A stretch of DNA of 64,000 nucleotides from Bifidobacterium breve (GCA_945878865.1 CAMCUD010000009.1:1-64000); one strand, 5' to 3'; shown: positions 54,761-63,635, counted from the first letter of the stretch. The notes: a model not told the origin generated them from the sequence alone. Made by a program: numbers and translations.

Positions 54761-55561
54761 CTAGGGCCGGCAGACGGCGATCCAGTCCGCCGGCTCGCCG
54801 TAGCGCAGGCCCGGCAGGAGCTTCAGCAGCTGCAGCGTCGACGCGCGGTGCACGCGGTAGTTCGCGCGGTCGTCGCCCGCCGCGGCGAGTTCGGGCTCGG
54901 CGGCTGGCGCGCCCCCGCGGTCGGTGACCTTGCGCTTCCACGAGACGGGCACGAGCGCCTTGGCCAGCGTGTACGGCTTGCGGTCGACGTCGAGCGGGTC
55001 GGGGTAGTGCCACTGAAAGTACATCCGCACGTCGGAGAAGTGCGGCGCGAGCGCGGCCTCGAACTCCTTGCGCGTCCACTCCCGCAGGTGGTGCGGGTTG
55101 CCGCTGAAGCCACCCTCGAAGTACGCGGCGTTCGGCGAGGAGATGAGCGCGACGTCGGCCTGGCGCATGTTGGCCATGAGGCGGTCGGGGTCCTGCACGT
55201 GCTCGATGCCCTCGAAGCAGACGGCGACGTCGAAGGCGCCGAGGTCCATCGGCTCGTCGACCGCGCCGACCTCGAACTCCGGGCCGGGGTAGTGCTCGCG
55301 CGCGGCGTCGACGGCGTCCTGCGCGATGTCGACGCCCCGCACGCGCACCGCGCCGGCGGCCTGCAGCAGATGCGAGCCGTAGCCGTTGCCGCAGCAGAGG
55401 TCGACGACCGTGCGCCCGGCGACGTAGTGGCCGGCGAACAGGTAGCGCGCGAGGTGGTCGCGGTACCCGCCCGACGTGATCGCGGCGGGCCGGATCCGCT
55501 CCCCGATGCCGTCGGTGAGGTTGTCCTCGAAGGTGCTCTTGCTCTCGCTCATCTGTGTCAT
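54761..55561 (-). CDS. Class I SAM-dependent methyltransferase
   Basis: 266-residue methyltransferase. Motif I is VVDLCCGNGYGSHLLQAAGA (around residues 52-71), followed by VRGVDIAQDAVDAAREHYPG (motif II acid) and FDVAVCFEGIEHVQDPDRLM. The pattern SSPNAAYFEGGFSGNPHHLR resembles methyltransferases of glycan/lipid clusters. The track's 56038 start reads through the acyltransferase gene; the ATG at 55561 overlaps the acyltransferase stop (ATGA). The substrate may be a sugar or lipid hydroxyl or carboxyl group. Confidence 0.85.
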   Translation of the reverse strand: MTQMSESKSTFEDNLTDGIGERIRPAAITSGGYRDHLARYLFAGHYVAGRTVVDLCCGNGYGSHLLQAAGAVRVRGVDIAQDAVDAAREHYPGPEFEVGAVDEPMDLGAFDVAVCFEGIEHVQDPDRLMANMRQADVALISSPNAAYFEGGFSGNPHHLREWTRKEFEAALAPHFSDVRMYFQWHYPDPLDVDRKPYTLAKALVPVSWKRKVTDRGGAPAAEPELAAAGDDRANYRVHRASTLQLLKLLPGLRYGEPADWIAVCRP

Positions 55562-56466
55562 GTCTCCGCCGCCGGAGCGGTCGTCGCGGGCGCCTCGGTG
55601 ACGAGGGGTGAGGGGTACCAGGCGTTCTCGACCATCTCCGGACGCGCGATGACGAACGGCTCGTACGTCCGCGCGATGGTGGCGCGCAGCGCGCGCAGGT
55701 CGCGATGGTCGGCGGGATCGATCGGCGCGAGCATCCGCACGTCCAGCCGGGTGCCGTCGCGCTCGGTGATGACCGGCAGGAGCTTCGCGCCCGTGTGGAA
55801 CGCCACCGACGCGGGCCCGCTCGTAAGCGCCACGGAGCGTCCGAGGAACGGGGTCGAGGCCGAGCCTGGCACGTCGAAGGCGATGCCGACCGTGGCGCCG
55901 GACTCCACTAGTTCGGTCACCCGCTCGGGCGGCGCGTCGTTGGGGACCATGCGCGCGGAGCCGAGCCGGCCTTCGCCGTAGTGCTCGCGCAGGAACGTGT
56001 GCTCGCGGCCCACCAGGCCTGAGGGCTGTTCGTCCCACAGGTGCGCGCTGGCGACCATGTGGACATCGTATCCGTGCGCCTTGAGGATCCCGGGAACGGC
56101 CCAGGAGCCGCCGAAGTGCCCGAGCACCATCACGCAGCCGGCGCCGTCGCGGTGAGCATCATCCCAATGCTCAGGGTCGATAATCCGGGAATGGCGCAGC
56201 AGCTCGGGCCGCCAGAACAGCTCGCGCATCACGCAGCGCTCGCGCAGGTGCCGCCTCGTCACCGCTGCCACCTCATCGGCCCGCGGCGTGTAGTGCAGGA
56301 GGTCGCTCATCAGGCGCGTCGCGTCAGCCTCCTCCGCCGGATTGCGCAGGCGGCGCAGGCGCGGCTCGACCGCGCCGACCACCGCCACGGCCAGCGGCGC
56401 GGGAACCATCCGGTGGAGGGTCGGCGAGGTGTAGAGGTCCAGGGCGAGGTCGCGCAGGTCGGCCAT
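55558..56466 (-). CDS. LpxL/PatA-like acyltransferase, paralog of the PKS-linked one
   Basis: 302-residue LPLAT-superfamily protein. It shares with the protein at 36786 the N-terminal LYTSPTLHRMVPAPLAVAV, MRELFWRPELLRHSRI, GIAFDVPGSASTPFLGRSVA and a C-terminal WYPSPLVTE. The expected HX4(D/E) site reads GHFGGSWAVPG, with no acid at the usual spacing. ATG at 56466 (MADLRDLALDLYTS) is taken; the track's 58323 start is a shadow. It forms a coupled pair with the methyltransferase. The recipient is probably a glycolipid or surface glycan intermediate, by analogy with LpxL and PatA. Confidence 0.8.
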   Translation of the reverse strand: MADLRDLALDLYTSPTLHRMVPAPLAVAVVGAVEPRLRRLRNPAEEADATRLMSDLLHYTPRADEVAAVTRRHLRERCVMRELFWRPELLRHSRIIDPEHWDDAHRDGAGCVMVLGHFGGSWAVPGILKAHGYDVHMVASAHLWDEQPSGLVGREHTFLREHYGEGRLGSARMVPNDAPPERVTELVESGATVGIAFDVPGSASTPFLGRSVALTSGPASVAFHTGAKLLPVITERDGTRLDVRMLAPIDPADHRDLRALRATIARTYEPFVIARPEMVENAWYPSPLVTEAPATTAPAAET

Positions 56467-56604
56467 GCGGCCGGGATCTTTCGGGTGGTGGGGCCGGACG
56501 TCAAGCCCGCGCGGGGCCATGGACCAGCGCAGCCGGATCAGTACACTCGGCGCCCTTGGATCGCAGGGACGACATCTGGGGCGCTGGGGGGCGCGGCGCG
56601 TCGC

Positions 56605-58086
56605 ATGGCGATGGCACCTGAGCAGCCGCTGTCGGCCCCACCCCGTGAGACGGGCGGCGGGACCGGCACGCTTGGAGGCATCGTCCGCCGTCGTGCGTGG
56701 ATCGTCGTCGTCGCCGTCCTGGCCGCACTTGCGTCGGCGTTCATCTACACGGCGCTTCAGCCCAAGACGTACAAGGCGACGGCGACCCTGCTGTTCCGCC
56801 AGCTGCTGCTGGACGTCCAGCTGACGGGTGTCCCGCTGGTCAACCCGTCCAACGATTCCGCGATCGAGTCGGCCACGAACGTCGGCCTCGTCTCCCAGGA
56901 GAACGTCCGGGTGCGCGCCGCCGCACGGCTCGGCCCGGGCTTCACCGCGAACTCGCTGAAGGACCAGCTGAAGATCGAGCCGGAGAAGAAATCCGATCTC
57001 GTCGGCATCGAGGCCAGCGCGGACACCGCGCGGGGCGCCGCGAAGATCGCCAACTCGGTGGCAGCGGCGTACCTCGAGATCGCCAACGACCAGGCCGTGT
57101 CGCGGATCAACGCGGCGGCCGACCGGGTGCGGACGACGATCTCGTCGAAGAGGATGACGAAGGCGCAGCGCAAGGAGCTGCGCAGCGCGCTCATCAAGCT
57201 CAACGTCCTCGCGGCGCTCGGGCCCCAGTACGTCCAGATCGCCCAGCCGGCGGTGCCGCCGAACAAGGCGAGCTCGCCCAAGCCGCTCCTCAACCTGCTC
57301 ATCGGCGGGCTTGTGGGGCTCGTCATCGGCCTCGCCCTGGCGTTCGGCGTCGAGCACTTCGATCGCCGGCTGCGCTCGCCCGAGGAAGCCGAGCGCGAGT
57401 CCGGCCTGCCGCTGCTGGCCAGCGTGCCGCGGAGCAAGCGGCTCGGCAATCCGCGTGACGGCGCGTGGCACGCCGAGGCCGAGCCGTTCCGCCAGCTCGC
57501 GAGCCTCCTGCGCCACCGCGCCGACGGCCGGGACATCCGCTCCGTCCTGCTCGTCGCGCCCGGTTCCGGGAGCGGCACGTCGACGGTCGCGCTCTATCTC
57601 GCGCTCGCCGTGGCGGAGGGGTCCGCCGAGGACGTCCTGCTCGTCGAGGCGAACCTGCGCCGCCCGGTGTTCGGCACGGTGCTCGACCTCGCCGGCGACG
57701 AGGGCCTGAGCACCCTCTCCACCGGCGGAGAGGTCGTCCACGACGTCGACCTGGGTGGAGGCGACGACGGGCTGTCCGTCGTGCTCGCCGGCCCGCCGTC
57801 GTCGAACCCCGCCGGCATCCTCGAGTCCTCTGCGGTGCTCGATCTCGTCCGTGGGAGCCGGGACGAGTACGAGTTCACCGTGATCGACGGGCCGTCGCCG
57901 CTGCTCGTCTCCGACGTCCTGCCGCTCGTCAGCGAGGTGGACGCGGTCGTCGTCGTCGCGCGCCTGGGCAAGGACTCGGGCCCGGAGATCCGCCGCCTGT
58001 GCGTCGAGCTCGAGCGCAGCGGCACGGTGCCGGTCGGCATCGTCGCCACCCACGCGCGTCGCCGGAAGAACCCCTACGCGCGGTAG
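56605..58086 (+). CDS. Wzz/bacterial tyrosine kinase-like chain-length protein with degenerate Walker A
   Basis: 493-residue polysaccharide co-polymerase. A Wzz-type N-domain starts at GTLGGIVRRRAWIVVV (TM1 about 32-50) with QPKTYKATATLLFRQ. A proline-rich QPAVPPNKASSPKP segment precedes TM2 (about 229-249). The C-terminal half has the BY-kinase fold: PGSGSGTSTVALYLA at the Walker A position, VLLVEANLRRPVFG at A', and FTVIDGPSPLLVSD at Walker B. The P-loop Lys is replaced by Thr and the A' Asp by Glu, so ATPase activity is doubtful. Only one tyrosine is left near the C-terminus (NPYAR). ATG at 56605 or 56611. Eight bases separate it from the next gene. Confidence 0.8.
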   Translation: MAMAPEQPLSAPPRETGGGTGTLGGIVRRRAWIVVVAVLAALASAFIYTALQPKTYKATATLLFRQLLLDVQLTGVPLVNPSNDSAIESATNVGLVSQENVRVRAAARLGPGFTANSLKDQLKIEPEKKSDLVGIEASADTARGAAKIANSVAAAYLEIANDQAVSRINAAADRVRTTISSKRMTKAQRKELRSALIKLNVLAALGPQYVQIAQPAVPPNKASSPKPLLNLLIGGLVGLVIGLALAFGVEHFDRRLRSPEEAERESGLPLLASVPRSKRLGNPRDGAWHAEAEPFRQLASLLRHRADGRDIRSVLLVAPGSGSGTSTVALYLALAVAEGSAEDVLLVEANLRRPVFGTVLDLAGDEGLSTLSTGGEVVHDVDLGGGDDGLSVVLAGPPSSNPAGILESSAVLDLVRGSRDEYEFTVIDGPSPLLVSDVLPLVSEVDAVVVVARLGKDSGPEIRRLCVELERSGTVPVGIVATHARRRKNPYAR

Positions 58087-58093
58087 CGGTCGC

Positions 58094-59617
58094 GTGCTGG
58101 TACGGCGGAGCTCCCCCGGCGGTTGGTCCTCGGGCGGCGTGCTCGCGCTGCCGGCGCGTCCGCAGCGCGCGTCGGTCAACGCGGCCCTCATCGCGGTCTT
58201 CCTCACGGCGTTCACGTCGCTGCTCGTCGTCGCCGGTGGACCCGCGATCCGCCTGGCGGTCGCCATCGCCGTCGGCTTCCTGCTCGTCACTCTCGCGCGG
58301 ATCCAGCCGGCGCTGGGGATCATCGCGACGTTCGTCTACCTCGTCGTGCTCGGCATGCTGCGCCGGGTCCTGCTCGGCGCGTCGGACTGGATCTCCGGTG
58401 ACCCGCTGCTGCTTGTCGCGCCGTTCGTGGCGCTGCTGCTCATCGCGCGCGCCTTCGCGCTGGAGCACCGCCCGATCGCGCCCGACGCGATCTCCTGGCT
58501 CGTCATCCTCCTGCTCGGGATCACGTTCGCGGAGGTCTTCAACCCGTACGGCGGCGGGATCGCCGCGGGCGTCGCCGGGCTCGTGTTCATGGCGTTCCCG
58601 CTCTTCTGGTTCTTCCCCGGGCGCGAGTATCTGCGCGACGTCGACATCGAGCGGATCATGGGCGTCGTCGTCGCGCTGGGCATCGTCGTCGCGGTCTACG
58701 GGCTGTGGCAGCTGTTCCTCGGCCACCCGCCGTGGGATCAGCAGTGGCTGGAGCTGCCCAGCACGATGGAGTACTCGTCGCTGAACGTCGGCGGGGAGAT
58801 CCGCGCGTTCGCGTCGTTTGCGAGCTTCGGCGAGTACGGCCTGTTCCTCGCCACCGCGCTCGTCGTCTGCGTCTGGTTCGTCACGCGCGGCAAGCTCGTC
58901 GCGCTGCTGCCGATCCCGCTGCTCGGGGCGGCGCTGTTCCTCTCGGGCGGGCGCCAGCCGCTGCTGCTCGGGTTCCTCGGCGTCGTCGTCATGCTCGGCC
59001 TGCGCACCGGCGGCCCGCGCAAGGCGCTCGTCGTGACGAGCGCGGCGCTCGTCCTCGCGGCCGGCGCGGCCGTCGCCAGTGGGCCGCTGCTCTCCACCGT
59101 CGGCGCGAACTCGGGCGCCTTCGTCGGCCGGCAGCTCGGCGCGATCGCCGACCCGCTCGACCCCAACAGCTCCACGCTGCTCATCCACCTCGAGCTCGCC
59201 TTCGCCGGCATCAAGACCGGCGTGACGCACCCGATCGGCCTCGGCACGGCCGCGACGAACAACGCCGCGGGCGTGGGGAGCTCGGAGGTGCGCGAGAAGG
59301 CGCTGGACACCGACATCACCCTCGGGCAGGACAGCAGCGGCACGGACATCGACATCTCCAACGCGTTCGTGTCGTTCGGCGCCGGCGGCGGCGTGCTGTT
59401 CGTCGTCATCATCCTCACGACGCTCGCGACCGCGATCCGCGCGTTCTTCCGCGGCCACGCCGAGCTGCTGCCGGTCATCGGCGTGCTCGTGGCGAACCTC
59501 GGCTACTGGGGCAACGGCGGCAACTACGCGCTCGCCGCGCTGGTCTGGATGCTCGTCGGCGTGGTGGCCGCGCGCGGACGTCAGTCGCGCGCCGCCGCGC
59601 GGGCGCCGGCAGCCTGA
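58094..59617 (+). CDS. O-antigen polymerase/ligase-like (Wzy/WaaL) membrane protein
   Basis: 507-residue polytopic membrane protein with at least ten hydrophobic spans and a large extracytoplasmic loop around residues 300-410 (between VASGPLLSTVG and AFVSFGAGGG). GEIRAFASFASFGEYGLFLA and LFLSGGRQPLLLGFLGVVVM resemble the Wzy_C/O-antigen ligase core. It follows the Wzz-like gene by 7 bases, as expected for a polymerization unit. The start is GTG at 58094. The last 37 bases overlap the convergent gene. Polymerase and ligase cannot be separated by sequence. Confidence 0.75.
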   Translation: MLVRRSSPGGWSSGGVLALPARPQRASVNAALIAVFLTAFTSLLVVAGGPAIRLAVAIAVGFLLVTLARIQPALGIIATFVYLVVLGMLRRVLLGASDWISGDPLLLVAPFVALLLIARAFALEHRPIAPDAISWLVILLLGITFAEVFNPYGGGIAAGVAGLVFMAFPLFWFFPGREYLRDVDIERIMGVVVALGIVVAVYGLWQLFLGHPPWDQQWLELPSTMEYSSLNVGGEIRAFASFASFGEYGLFLATALVVCVWFVTRGKLVALLPIPLLGAALFLSGGRQPLLLGFLGVVVMLGLRTGGPRKALVVTSAALVLAAGAAVASGPLLSTVGANSGAFVGRQLGAIADPLDPNSSTLLIHLELAFAGIKTGVTHPIGLGTAATNNAAGVGSSEVREKALDTDITLGQDSSGTDIDISNAFVSFGAGGGVLFVVIILTTLATAIRAFFRGHAELLPVIGVLVANLGYWGNGGNYALAALVWMLVGVVAARGRQSRAAARAPAA

Positions 59618-60378
59618 CGCTCGAGCAGCGTCGTGACCACGCCACGGTCCTTGACCGGGTGGAGGAACACCGCGCCGTCACCGGCGCGGGCGAGTGCCTC
59701 GGCCGGCGTGAAGACCGGGAGCCAGCGGACGTCGCGGTAGAGGTCGCTGTGCGCGTCGACGTCGACGACGCGGAAGCCGAGATGGTGCACGAGCGTCGGC
59801 ACGTAGACCTCGCAGTAACACGGCGGGTGCTCGCCGACGCCGAGGTACGCCTCGAGCGCCGCGCGGGAGATCCAGATGCCGTCGCCGAGGCAGCCGTAGA
59901 TGCGCTCGCGGTCCTCCCGGACGGAGACCGCGCGCAGGTGCGCCTGGAGCCCCGGGTCGCGGCGGAAGCGGATGTAGTGCTCCTCGTTCGTCGACGTGCG
60001 GTCCGCGCAGTTCTTGCCCAGGAGATCCGCGCCGGTCTCGGTGGCGAGGTCGCGCAGGCGCCGCTCGAAATCGGGGTCGAGGACGAGGTGGTCGTACTCG
60101 ATGAGGTAGACCGCGTCGATGTCGTCGTCGCCGGCGACGTACGTCTGCCAGAGCGCGGCGAACGTGGAGGTCAGCGACTGCAGGTGCTGGGCCTGGCCGC
60201 GCAGCGTGGGGTCCTCGATGAAGAGCTTGTCGTCCAGCTCGATGCGCGGGAACTCCTCAGCGGGGCCGCCGTAGCAGAGGACGAACCGGGCGTCGGGCGC
60301 GACGGCGCGCAGGAGCGCGAAGCGCTCGTGGATCTCCGCGGCGGGGAGGTGCGCGAGGACCGCGGTGAGCGTGCTCAC
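59581..60378 (-). CDS. Unrecognised protein of the glycosyltransferase cluster
   Basis: 265-residue soluble protein, not confidently assignable. It has alternating beta/alpha segments: TLTAVLAHLPAAEIHERFAL, APDARFVLCYGGPAEEFPRI, VYLIEYDHLVLDPDFERRLR, ADLLGKNCADRTSTNEEHYI and YGCLGDGIWISRAALEAYLG. The EYDH acidic motif and the later GDGIWIS are where a GT-A-fold enzyme would have DxD and acceptor-loop elements, so a divergent glycosyltransferase is my best guess. The GTG at 60378 overlaps the stop of the upstream GT2 (GTGA), which places it in that operon. The track's 61158 start is a shadow. Confidence 0.6.
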   Translation of the reverse strand: MSTLTAVLAHLPAAEIHERFALLRAVAPDARFVLCYGGPAEEFPRIELDDKLFIEDPTLRGQAQHLQSLTSTFAALWQTYVAGDDDIDAVYLIEYDHLVLDPDFERRLRDLATETGADLLGKNCADRTSTNEEHYIRFRRDPGLQAHLRAVSVREDRERIYGCLGDGIWISRAALEAYLGVGEHPPCYCEVYVPTLVHHLGFRVVDVDAHSDLYRDVRWLPVFTPAEALARAGDGAVFLHPVKDRGVVTTLLERQAAGARAAARD

Positions 60379-61583
60379 CCGGGCCGCCCGCAGCGATCGA
60401 GGTCGACGTGCCGGAAGGTCATCCGGTTCATCTTGTCCCAATCGACGCGCACGCGCGCGGACTCCGCACCGAAGAGCTTCAGCCGGCCCCGCCAGACCAC
60501 CGGGATTCCGCGGAACAGGACCTCGCCGCAGACCTCGCAGCGCACCGGGCGCCCGAGGGCGAACGTCAGCTGCGTGCGCGCCTGGCGCATCGGGGCGTGC
60601 AACCGGTCGGCCGGGGCGGGCCATCCGCCGGCCGGCGGCTTGGGCGGAGGCCCGAGCGGCCGGAGCAGCCCTTCGGCCTCTTCGAGCCGCAGCGCCGTGC
60701 CGGCGCGCAGCCGGGCGCGCGCCTGCTGGTCGATCCGGAACGACGTGCGCGTCATCGGGCGGCGGATGCCGGGCGCGCGCAGCACGCCCTTCGCACCCGC
60801 CCAGATCCCCTCGAGCATGTTGCGCAGCCTGCCTGTCCGGACGCCCTCGCGCACGCCCTTGACCGAGTAGACGACCGGGTAGAGCAGCGCCCACGGCAGC
60901 GGGAAGTACATCCAGCAGATAAGCCACTCGTTGCGGCGCTGGTAGACGTCCATCCGCCGGTAGCTGCGCTTCGTCGACGTGTGGTGGTGGATGACGTCCG
61001 AGCGCCCGAGCCGGATGAGGTAGCCCGCCTCCAAGAGCTTCAGCGACAGGTCCCACTCCTCCCCGAACTGCTGGATCTCCGGCGTGTAGCCGCCGATCTC
61101 GGCGTAGACGTCGCGGCGGATCGCGTACGCCGTCGCGCGGAAGATCGTGGTCACCCACTGTCCGTCGGGATCCGGCGCGGCCTGCTGGACCTCCGGGCGC
61201 ACCCCGACGTCGATGAACGGGATCGCGACGGCCGCCAGTCGCGGGTGGTCGAGGTCGCGCAGCGTGTCGGCGACGATCGTCGGTGAGGTGAAGACCGCGT
61301 CGTCGTCGATCGAGATGATCACCTCGCCGCGCGCGAGCTCCGCGGCGTCGTTGCGCCGCGCCGCCACGTCGGCGTCGTCGTCGAAGCGCACGACGCGCAC
61401 CTGCGGGAACTCGTCGTGGACCATCGCCTCGGTGCCGTCGGTCGACCCGTCGTCGAGCACGAGGATCTCGATCGTGCCCTCCTGCTCCAGGGACGAGCGC
61501 AGCGCACGCCGCAACTCGTCCTTGCGGTTGCGCGTGATGATCGCGATGGTCGCGTCGGGTGTCGGCAGCGTGTCGACCGTCAT
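60375..61583 (-). CDS. GT2 glycosyltransferase with C-terminal membrane segment
   Basis: 402-residue inverting GT-A glycosyltransferase. ATIAIITRNRKDELRRALRS (first strand), EILVLDDGSTDGTEAMV (nucleotide-binding Asp), EVIISIDDDAVFTSP (DxD) and QQFGEEWDLSLKLLEAGYLI (ED base motif) are present. A hydrophobic stretch ICWMYFPLPWALLYPVVYSV may attach it to the membrane. The C-terminal 150 residues contain RCEVCGEVLFRGIPVV and a terminal LDRCGRPG, a possible zinc site. Donor and acceptor are unknown. The gene sits between the GT2 at 61591 and the unrecognised gene. Confidence 0.88.
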   Translation of the reverse strand: MTVDTLPTPDATIAIITRNRKDELRRALRSSLEQEGTIEILVLDDGSTDGTEAMVHDEFPQVRVVRFDDDADVAARRNDAAELARGEVIISIDDDAVFTSPTIVADTLRDLDHPRLAAVAIPFIDVGVRPEVQQAAPDPDGQWVTTIFRATAYAIRRDVYAEIGGYTPEIQQFGEEWDLSLKLLEAGYLIRLGRSDVIHHHTSTKRSYRRMDVYQRRNEWLICWMYFPLPWALLYPVVYSVKGVREGVRTGRLRNMLEGIWAGAKGVLRAPGIRRPMTRTSFRIDQQARARLRAGTALRLEEAEGLLRPLGPPPKPPAGGWPAPADRLHAPMRQARTQLTFALGRPVRCEVCGEVLFRGIPVVWRGRLKLFGAESARVRVDWDKMNRMTFRHVDLDRCGRPG

Positions 61584-61590
61584 CGGGCGG

Positions 61591-62670
61591 TCAGAGCTTC
61601 AGCGAGGCGCGGCCCGTGGGGTAGTAGGCCGCGCGCTGCTCGAAGAACGTCGCAAAGCGGCGGGCCCGGCGCTCGGCGGTCTCCGTCTCGTCCTTGGCGC
61701 GGAGCCGGTCGGCCGGGGTGCGCATCCAGCGCCACGGCGACTTGAACGCGTGGAAGTGCCGGCGGTACGTCGCTGAGACCTCGGGTCGCACGGGGGAACG
61801 GCGGCGCAGGCCCTGCGCGAAGCCGGCGAGGGACTCCTGCATCGCGCGGGCGGCGGAGCGGTCCTCGGTGATCGTGTGCACGGCGGCGTTCTGCAGAAGG
61901 TTCGCCAGGACGATCCCGGCGTCGAGCGGCCGCATCAGCTTGCCGGCGATGTAGCTGTGGTGGCGCGCGTTGACGAGGTAGCGGCGCGTCTCGTACGACA
62001 CGACCGCCTTGCTCATGTGGATCGCCTCGAGGTCGGGCAGGTACAGGTGGCGGTAGCCGTGGTCGAGCAGCCGCATCGTGAGGTCGACCTCGTTGGCCCA
62101 GATGAAGATGTCCGGGTCGTAGCCCTGCACGGCGCGCAGCGCGGGGGCGCTCAGCAGCGCGGCGCAGCCCCAGTAGCTCAGCAGCCCCGTGTCGTAGACG
62201 TCGTTGAAGCGCAGGCCCTCGTCGAACGTGCTGATGATCGAGAACGAAACGAGCCCCGCGCCCTCCTCCTCGGCCGCGCGCACCGCCGTCTCGAGCACGC
62301 CGGGCCGCAGGTAGCAGTCGTCGTCGAGGATGAGGATGTAGTCCCCGCCGGCCTCGGCGAACCCGAGGTTCCAGCCGGGAGCGCCCGCGTTCTCCGGGTT
62401 GCGGATGAGGCGGACCTGCGGGAAGTCGCGCGCGACGACCTCGGCGGTGTCGTCGGTCGAGGCGTTGTCGACGACGATGACCTCGAGCCGGTCGGCCGGG
62501 TAGCCGCTCTCGTCGAGCATCTGCCGCAGGGACGTCGTGACGGCCTCGCAGCGGTTGTAGGCGAGGAACACGATCGACACCACGGGAAGCGGGTCGGCGT
62601 GGGCGCCGGTGACGGCATCGGGGCTGGGGGTCTGCGCGGGCGGCGTGCTCATGATGGGTTCGGGGGTCAC
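61591..62670 (-). CDS. GT2 glycosyltransferase (rhamnosyltransferase-like)
   Basis: 359-residue GT-A enzyme. VVSIVFLAYNRCEAVTTSLR, EVIVVDNASTDDTAEVVARD, NPENAGAPGWNLGFAEAGGD, YILILDDDCYLRPGVLE (DxD) and FIWANEVDLTMRLLDHGYRH (the ED base motif) resemble WbbL-type rhamnosyl/galactofuranosyl transferases. With glf in the window, galactofuranose transfer is one possibility. The GTG start at 62670 overlaps the stop of the upstream lipoprotein gene (GTGA). Confidence 0.88.
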   Translation of the reverse strand: MTPEPIMSTPPAQTPSPDAVTGAHADPLPVVSIVFLAYNRCEAVTTSLRQMLDESGYPADRLEVIVVDNASTDDTAEVVARDFPQVRLIRNPENAGAPGWNLGFAEAGGDYILILDDDCYLRPGVLETAVRAAEEEGAGLVSFSIISTFDEGLRFNDVYDTGLLSYWGCAALLSAPALRAVQGYDPDIFIWANEVDLTMRLLDHGYRHLYLPDLEAIHMSKAVVSYETRRYLVNARHHSYIAGKLMRPLDAGIVLANLLQNAAVHTITEDRSAARAMQESLAGFAQGLRRRSPVRPEVSATYRRHFHAFKSPWRWMRTPADRLRAKDETETAERRARRFATFFEQRAAYYPTGRASLKL

Positions 62671-63635
62671 TGCTCGAAGAAGGTGCCGTTCTGGCGGCTT
62701 GTGATGCCGTACTCGGGCTGGACGATGTTGTGCAGCAGGAACGACCCGATCCGGTTCGCGACGTCGTCGGCGTCCGGCCCGAGCGTGGGGTTGTGGCTGC
62801 CCCGGAAGTCGTAGACCGTCTTGGGCGCCTTCGCGGCCTCCTGGAGCTTGCGCGCGTTGGAGAGCAGCACGGTCTGGTCGGTGGTCCCGCTGATGATGAG
62901 CACGGGACGCGGCGCGATCTGCGCGACGTAGCGGTCGGGGTCGAACGGCGAGTACACCCGCACGCCCTCGTTGAACCGCGCGGTGTCCGGCTTGACGCCG
63001 GGCAGGATCGGCGAGTCCGGCGCGCGCATGACGTCACGCCACGTCCCCGGCGTGACGACGAGCACCGTCGCCTTCACCCGCTTGTCCTTCGCCGCGAAGA
63101 TCGTCCCGATCGCGCCGCCGAGGCTCACGCCGGCGTACGCGATGTTCTTGTGGCAGTAGGGCTGCTCCTCGAGGAAGTCGACCGCGCTGCGCAGGTCACC
63201 GACGGTGCCGCGCACCATCTTCGCGAACGTCTCGGGATCGTTGAGGACCTGCTCGTAGGAGTCCTTGCTCTTGGCGCGGGCGCCGTGCTCGCGCATGTCG
63301 ATCGAGAAGGTCGTCAGGCCGAGCGCCGCGATGCCCTGCCACGCCAGCGACGTGTTCTCCTTCGTCGAGCGGAAGCCGAACTGCCACATGACGCAGCCCT
63401 TGGACTCCACGCCGCGCGGGATCGCCACGAGCCCCTTGACGTCCGTGTCGTCGAAGGACGAGCGGTACGTCACCGGGTGCACGCTGACGAGCGCGTCGGG
63501 CTTGCCGCCGTCGGCGTCGAGTTGCTCGTCCGATTGCCCGCCGCATCCGGCGAGGAGCAACGCGGCGGTCAGCAACGACGCGAGGATCCGGCCGCCGGCG
63601 GCGGCTGTCCTGCTCCGTCGCCACCGACAGTCCAT
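62667..63635 (-). CDS. Lipoprotein alpha/beta hydrolase (paralog of 53609)
   Basis: 322-residue membrane-anchored serine hydrolase. The signal peptide RILASLLTAALLLAGC ends in the lipobox LAGC (Cys31). Core motifs are CVMWQFGFRSTKENTSLAW, FSIDMREHGARAKSKDSYEQ, AYAGVSLGGAIG (nucleophile Ser), SGTTDQTVLLS (Asp) and FRGSHNPTLGP (His). It corresponds motif by motif to the lipoprotein at 53609. It is translationally coupled to a glycosyltransferase, which supports a role in envelope glycan or lipid processing. Confidence 0.82.
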   Translation of the reverse strand: MDCRWRRSRTAAAGGRILASLLTAALLLAGCGGQSDEQLDADGGKPDALVSVHPVTYRSSFDDTDVKGLVAIPRGVESKGCVMWQFGFRSTKENTSLAWQGIAALGLTTFSIDMREHGARAKSKDSYEQVLNDPETFAKMVRGTVGDLRSAVDFLEEQPYCHKNIAYAGVSLGGAIGTIFAAKDKRVKATVLVVTPGTWRDVMRAPDSPILPGVKPDTARFNEGVRVYSPFDPDRYVAQIAPRPVLIISGTTDQTVLLSNARKLQEAAKAPKTVYDFRGSHNPTLGPDADDVANRIGSFLLHNIVQPEYGITSRQNGTFFEQ

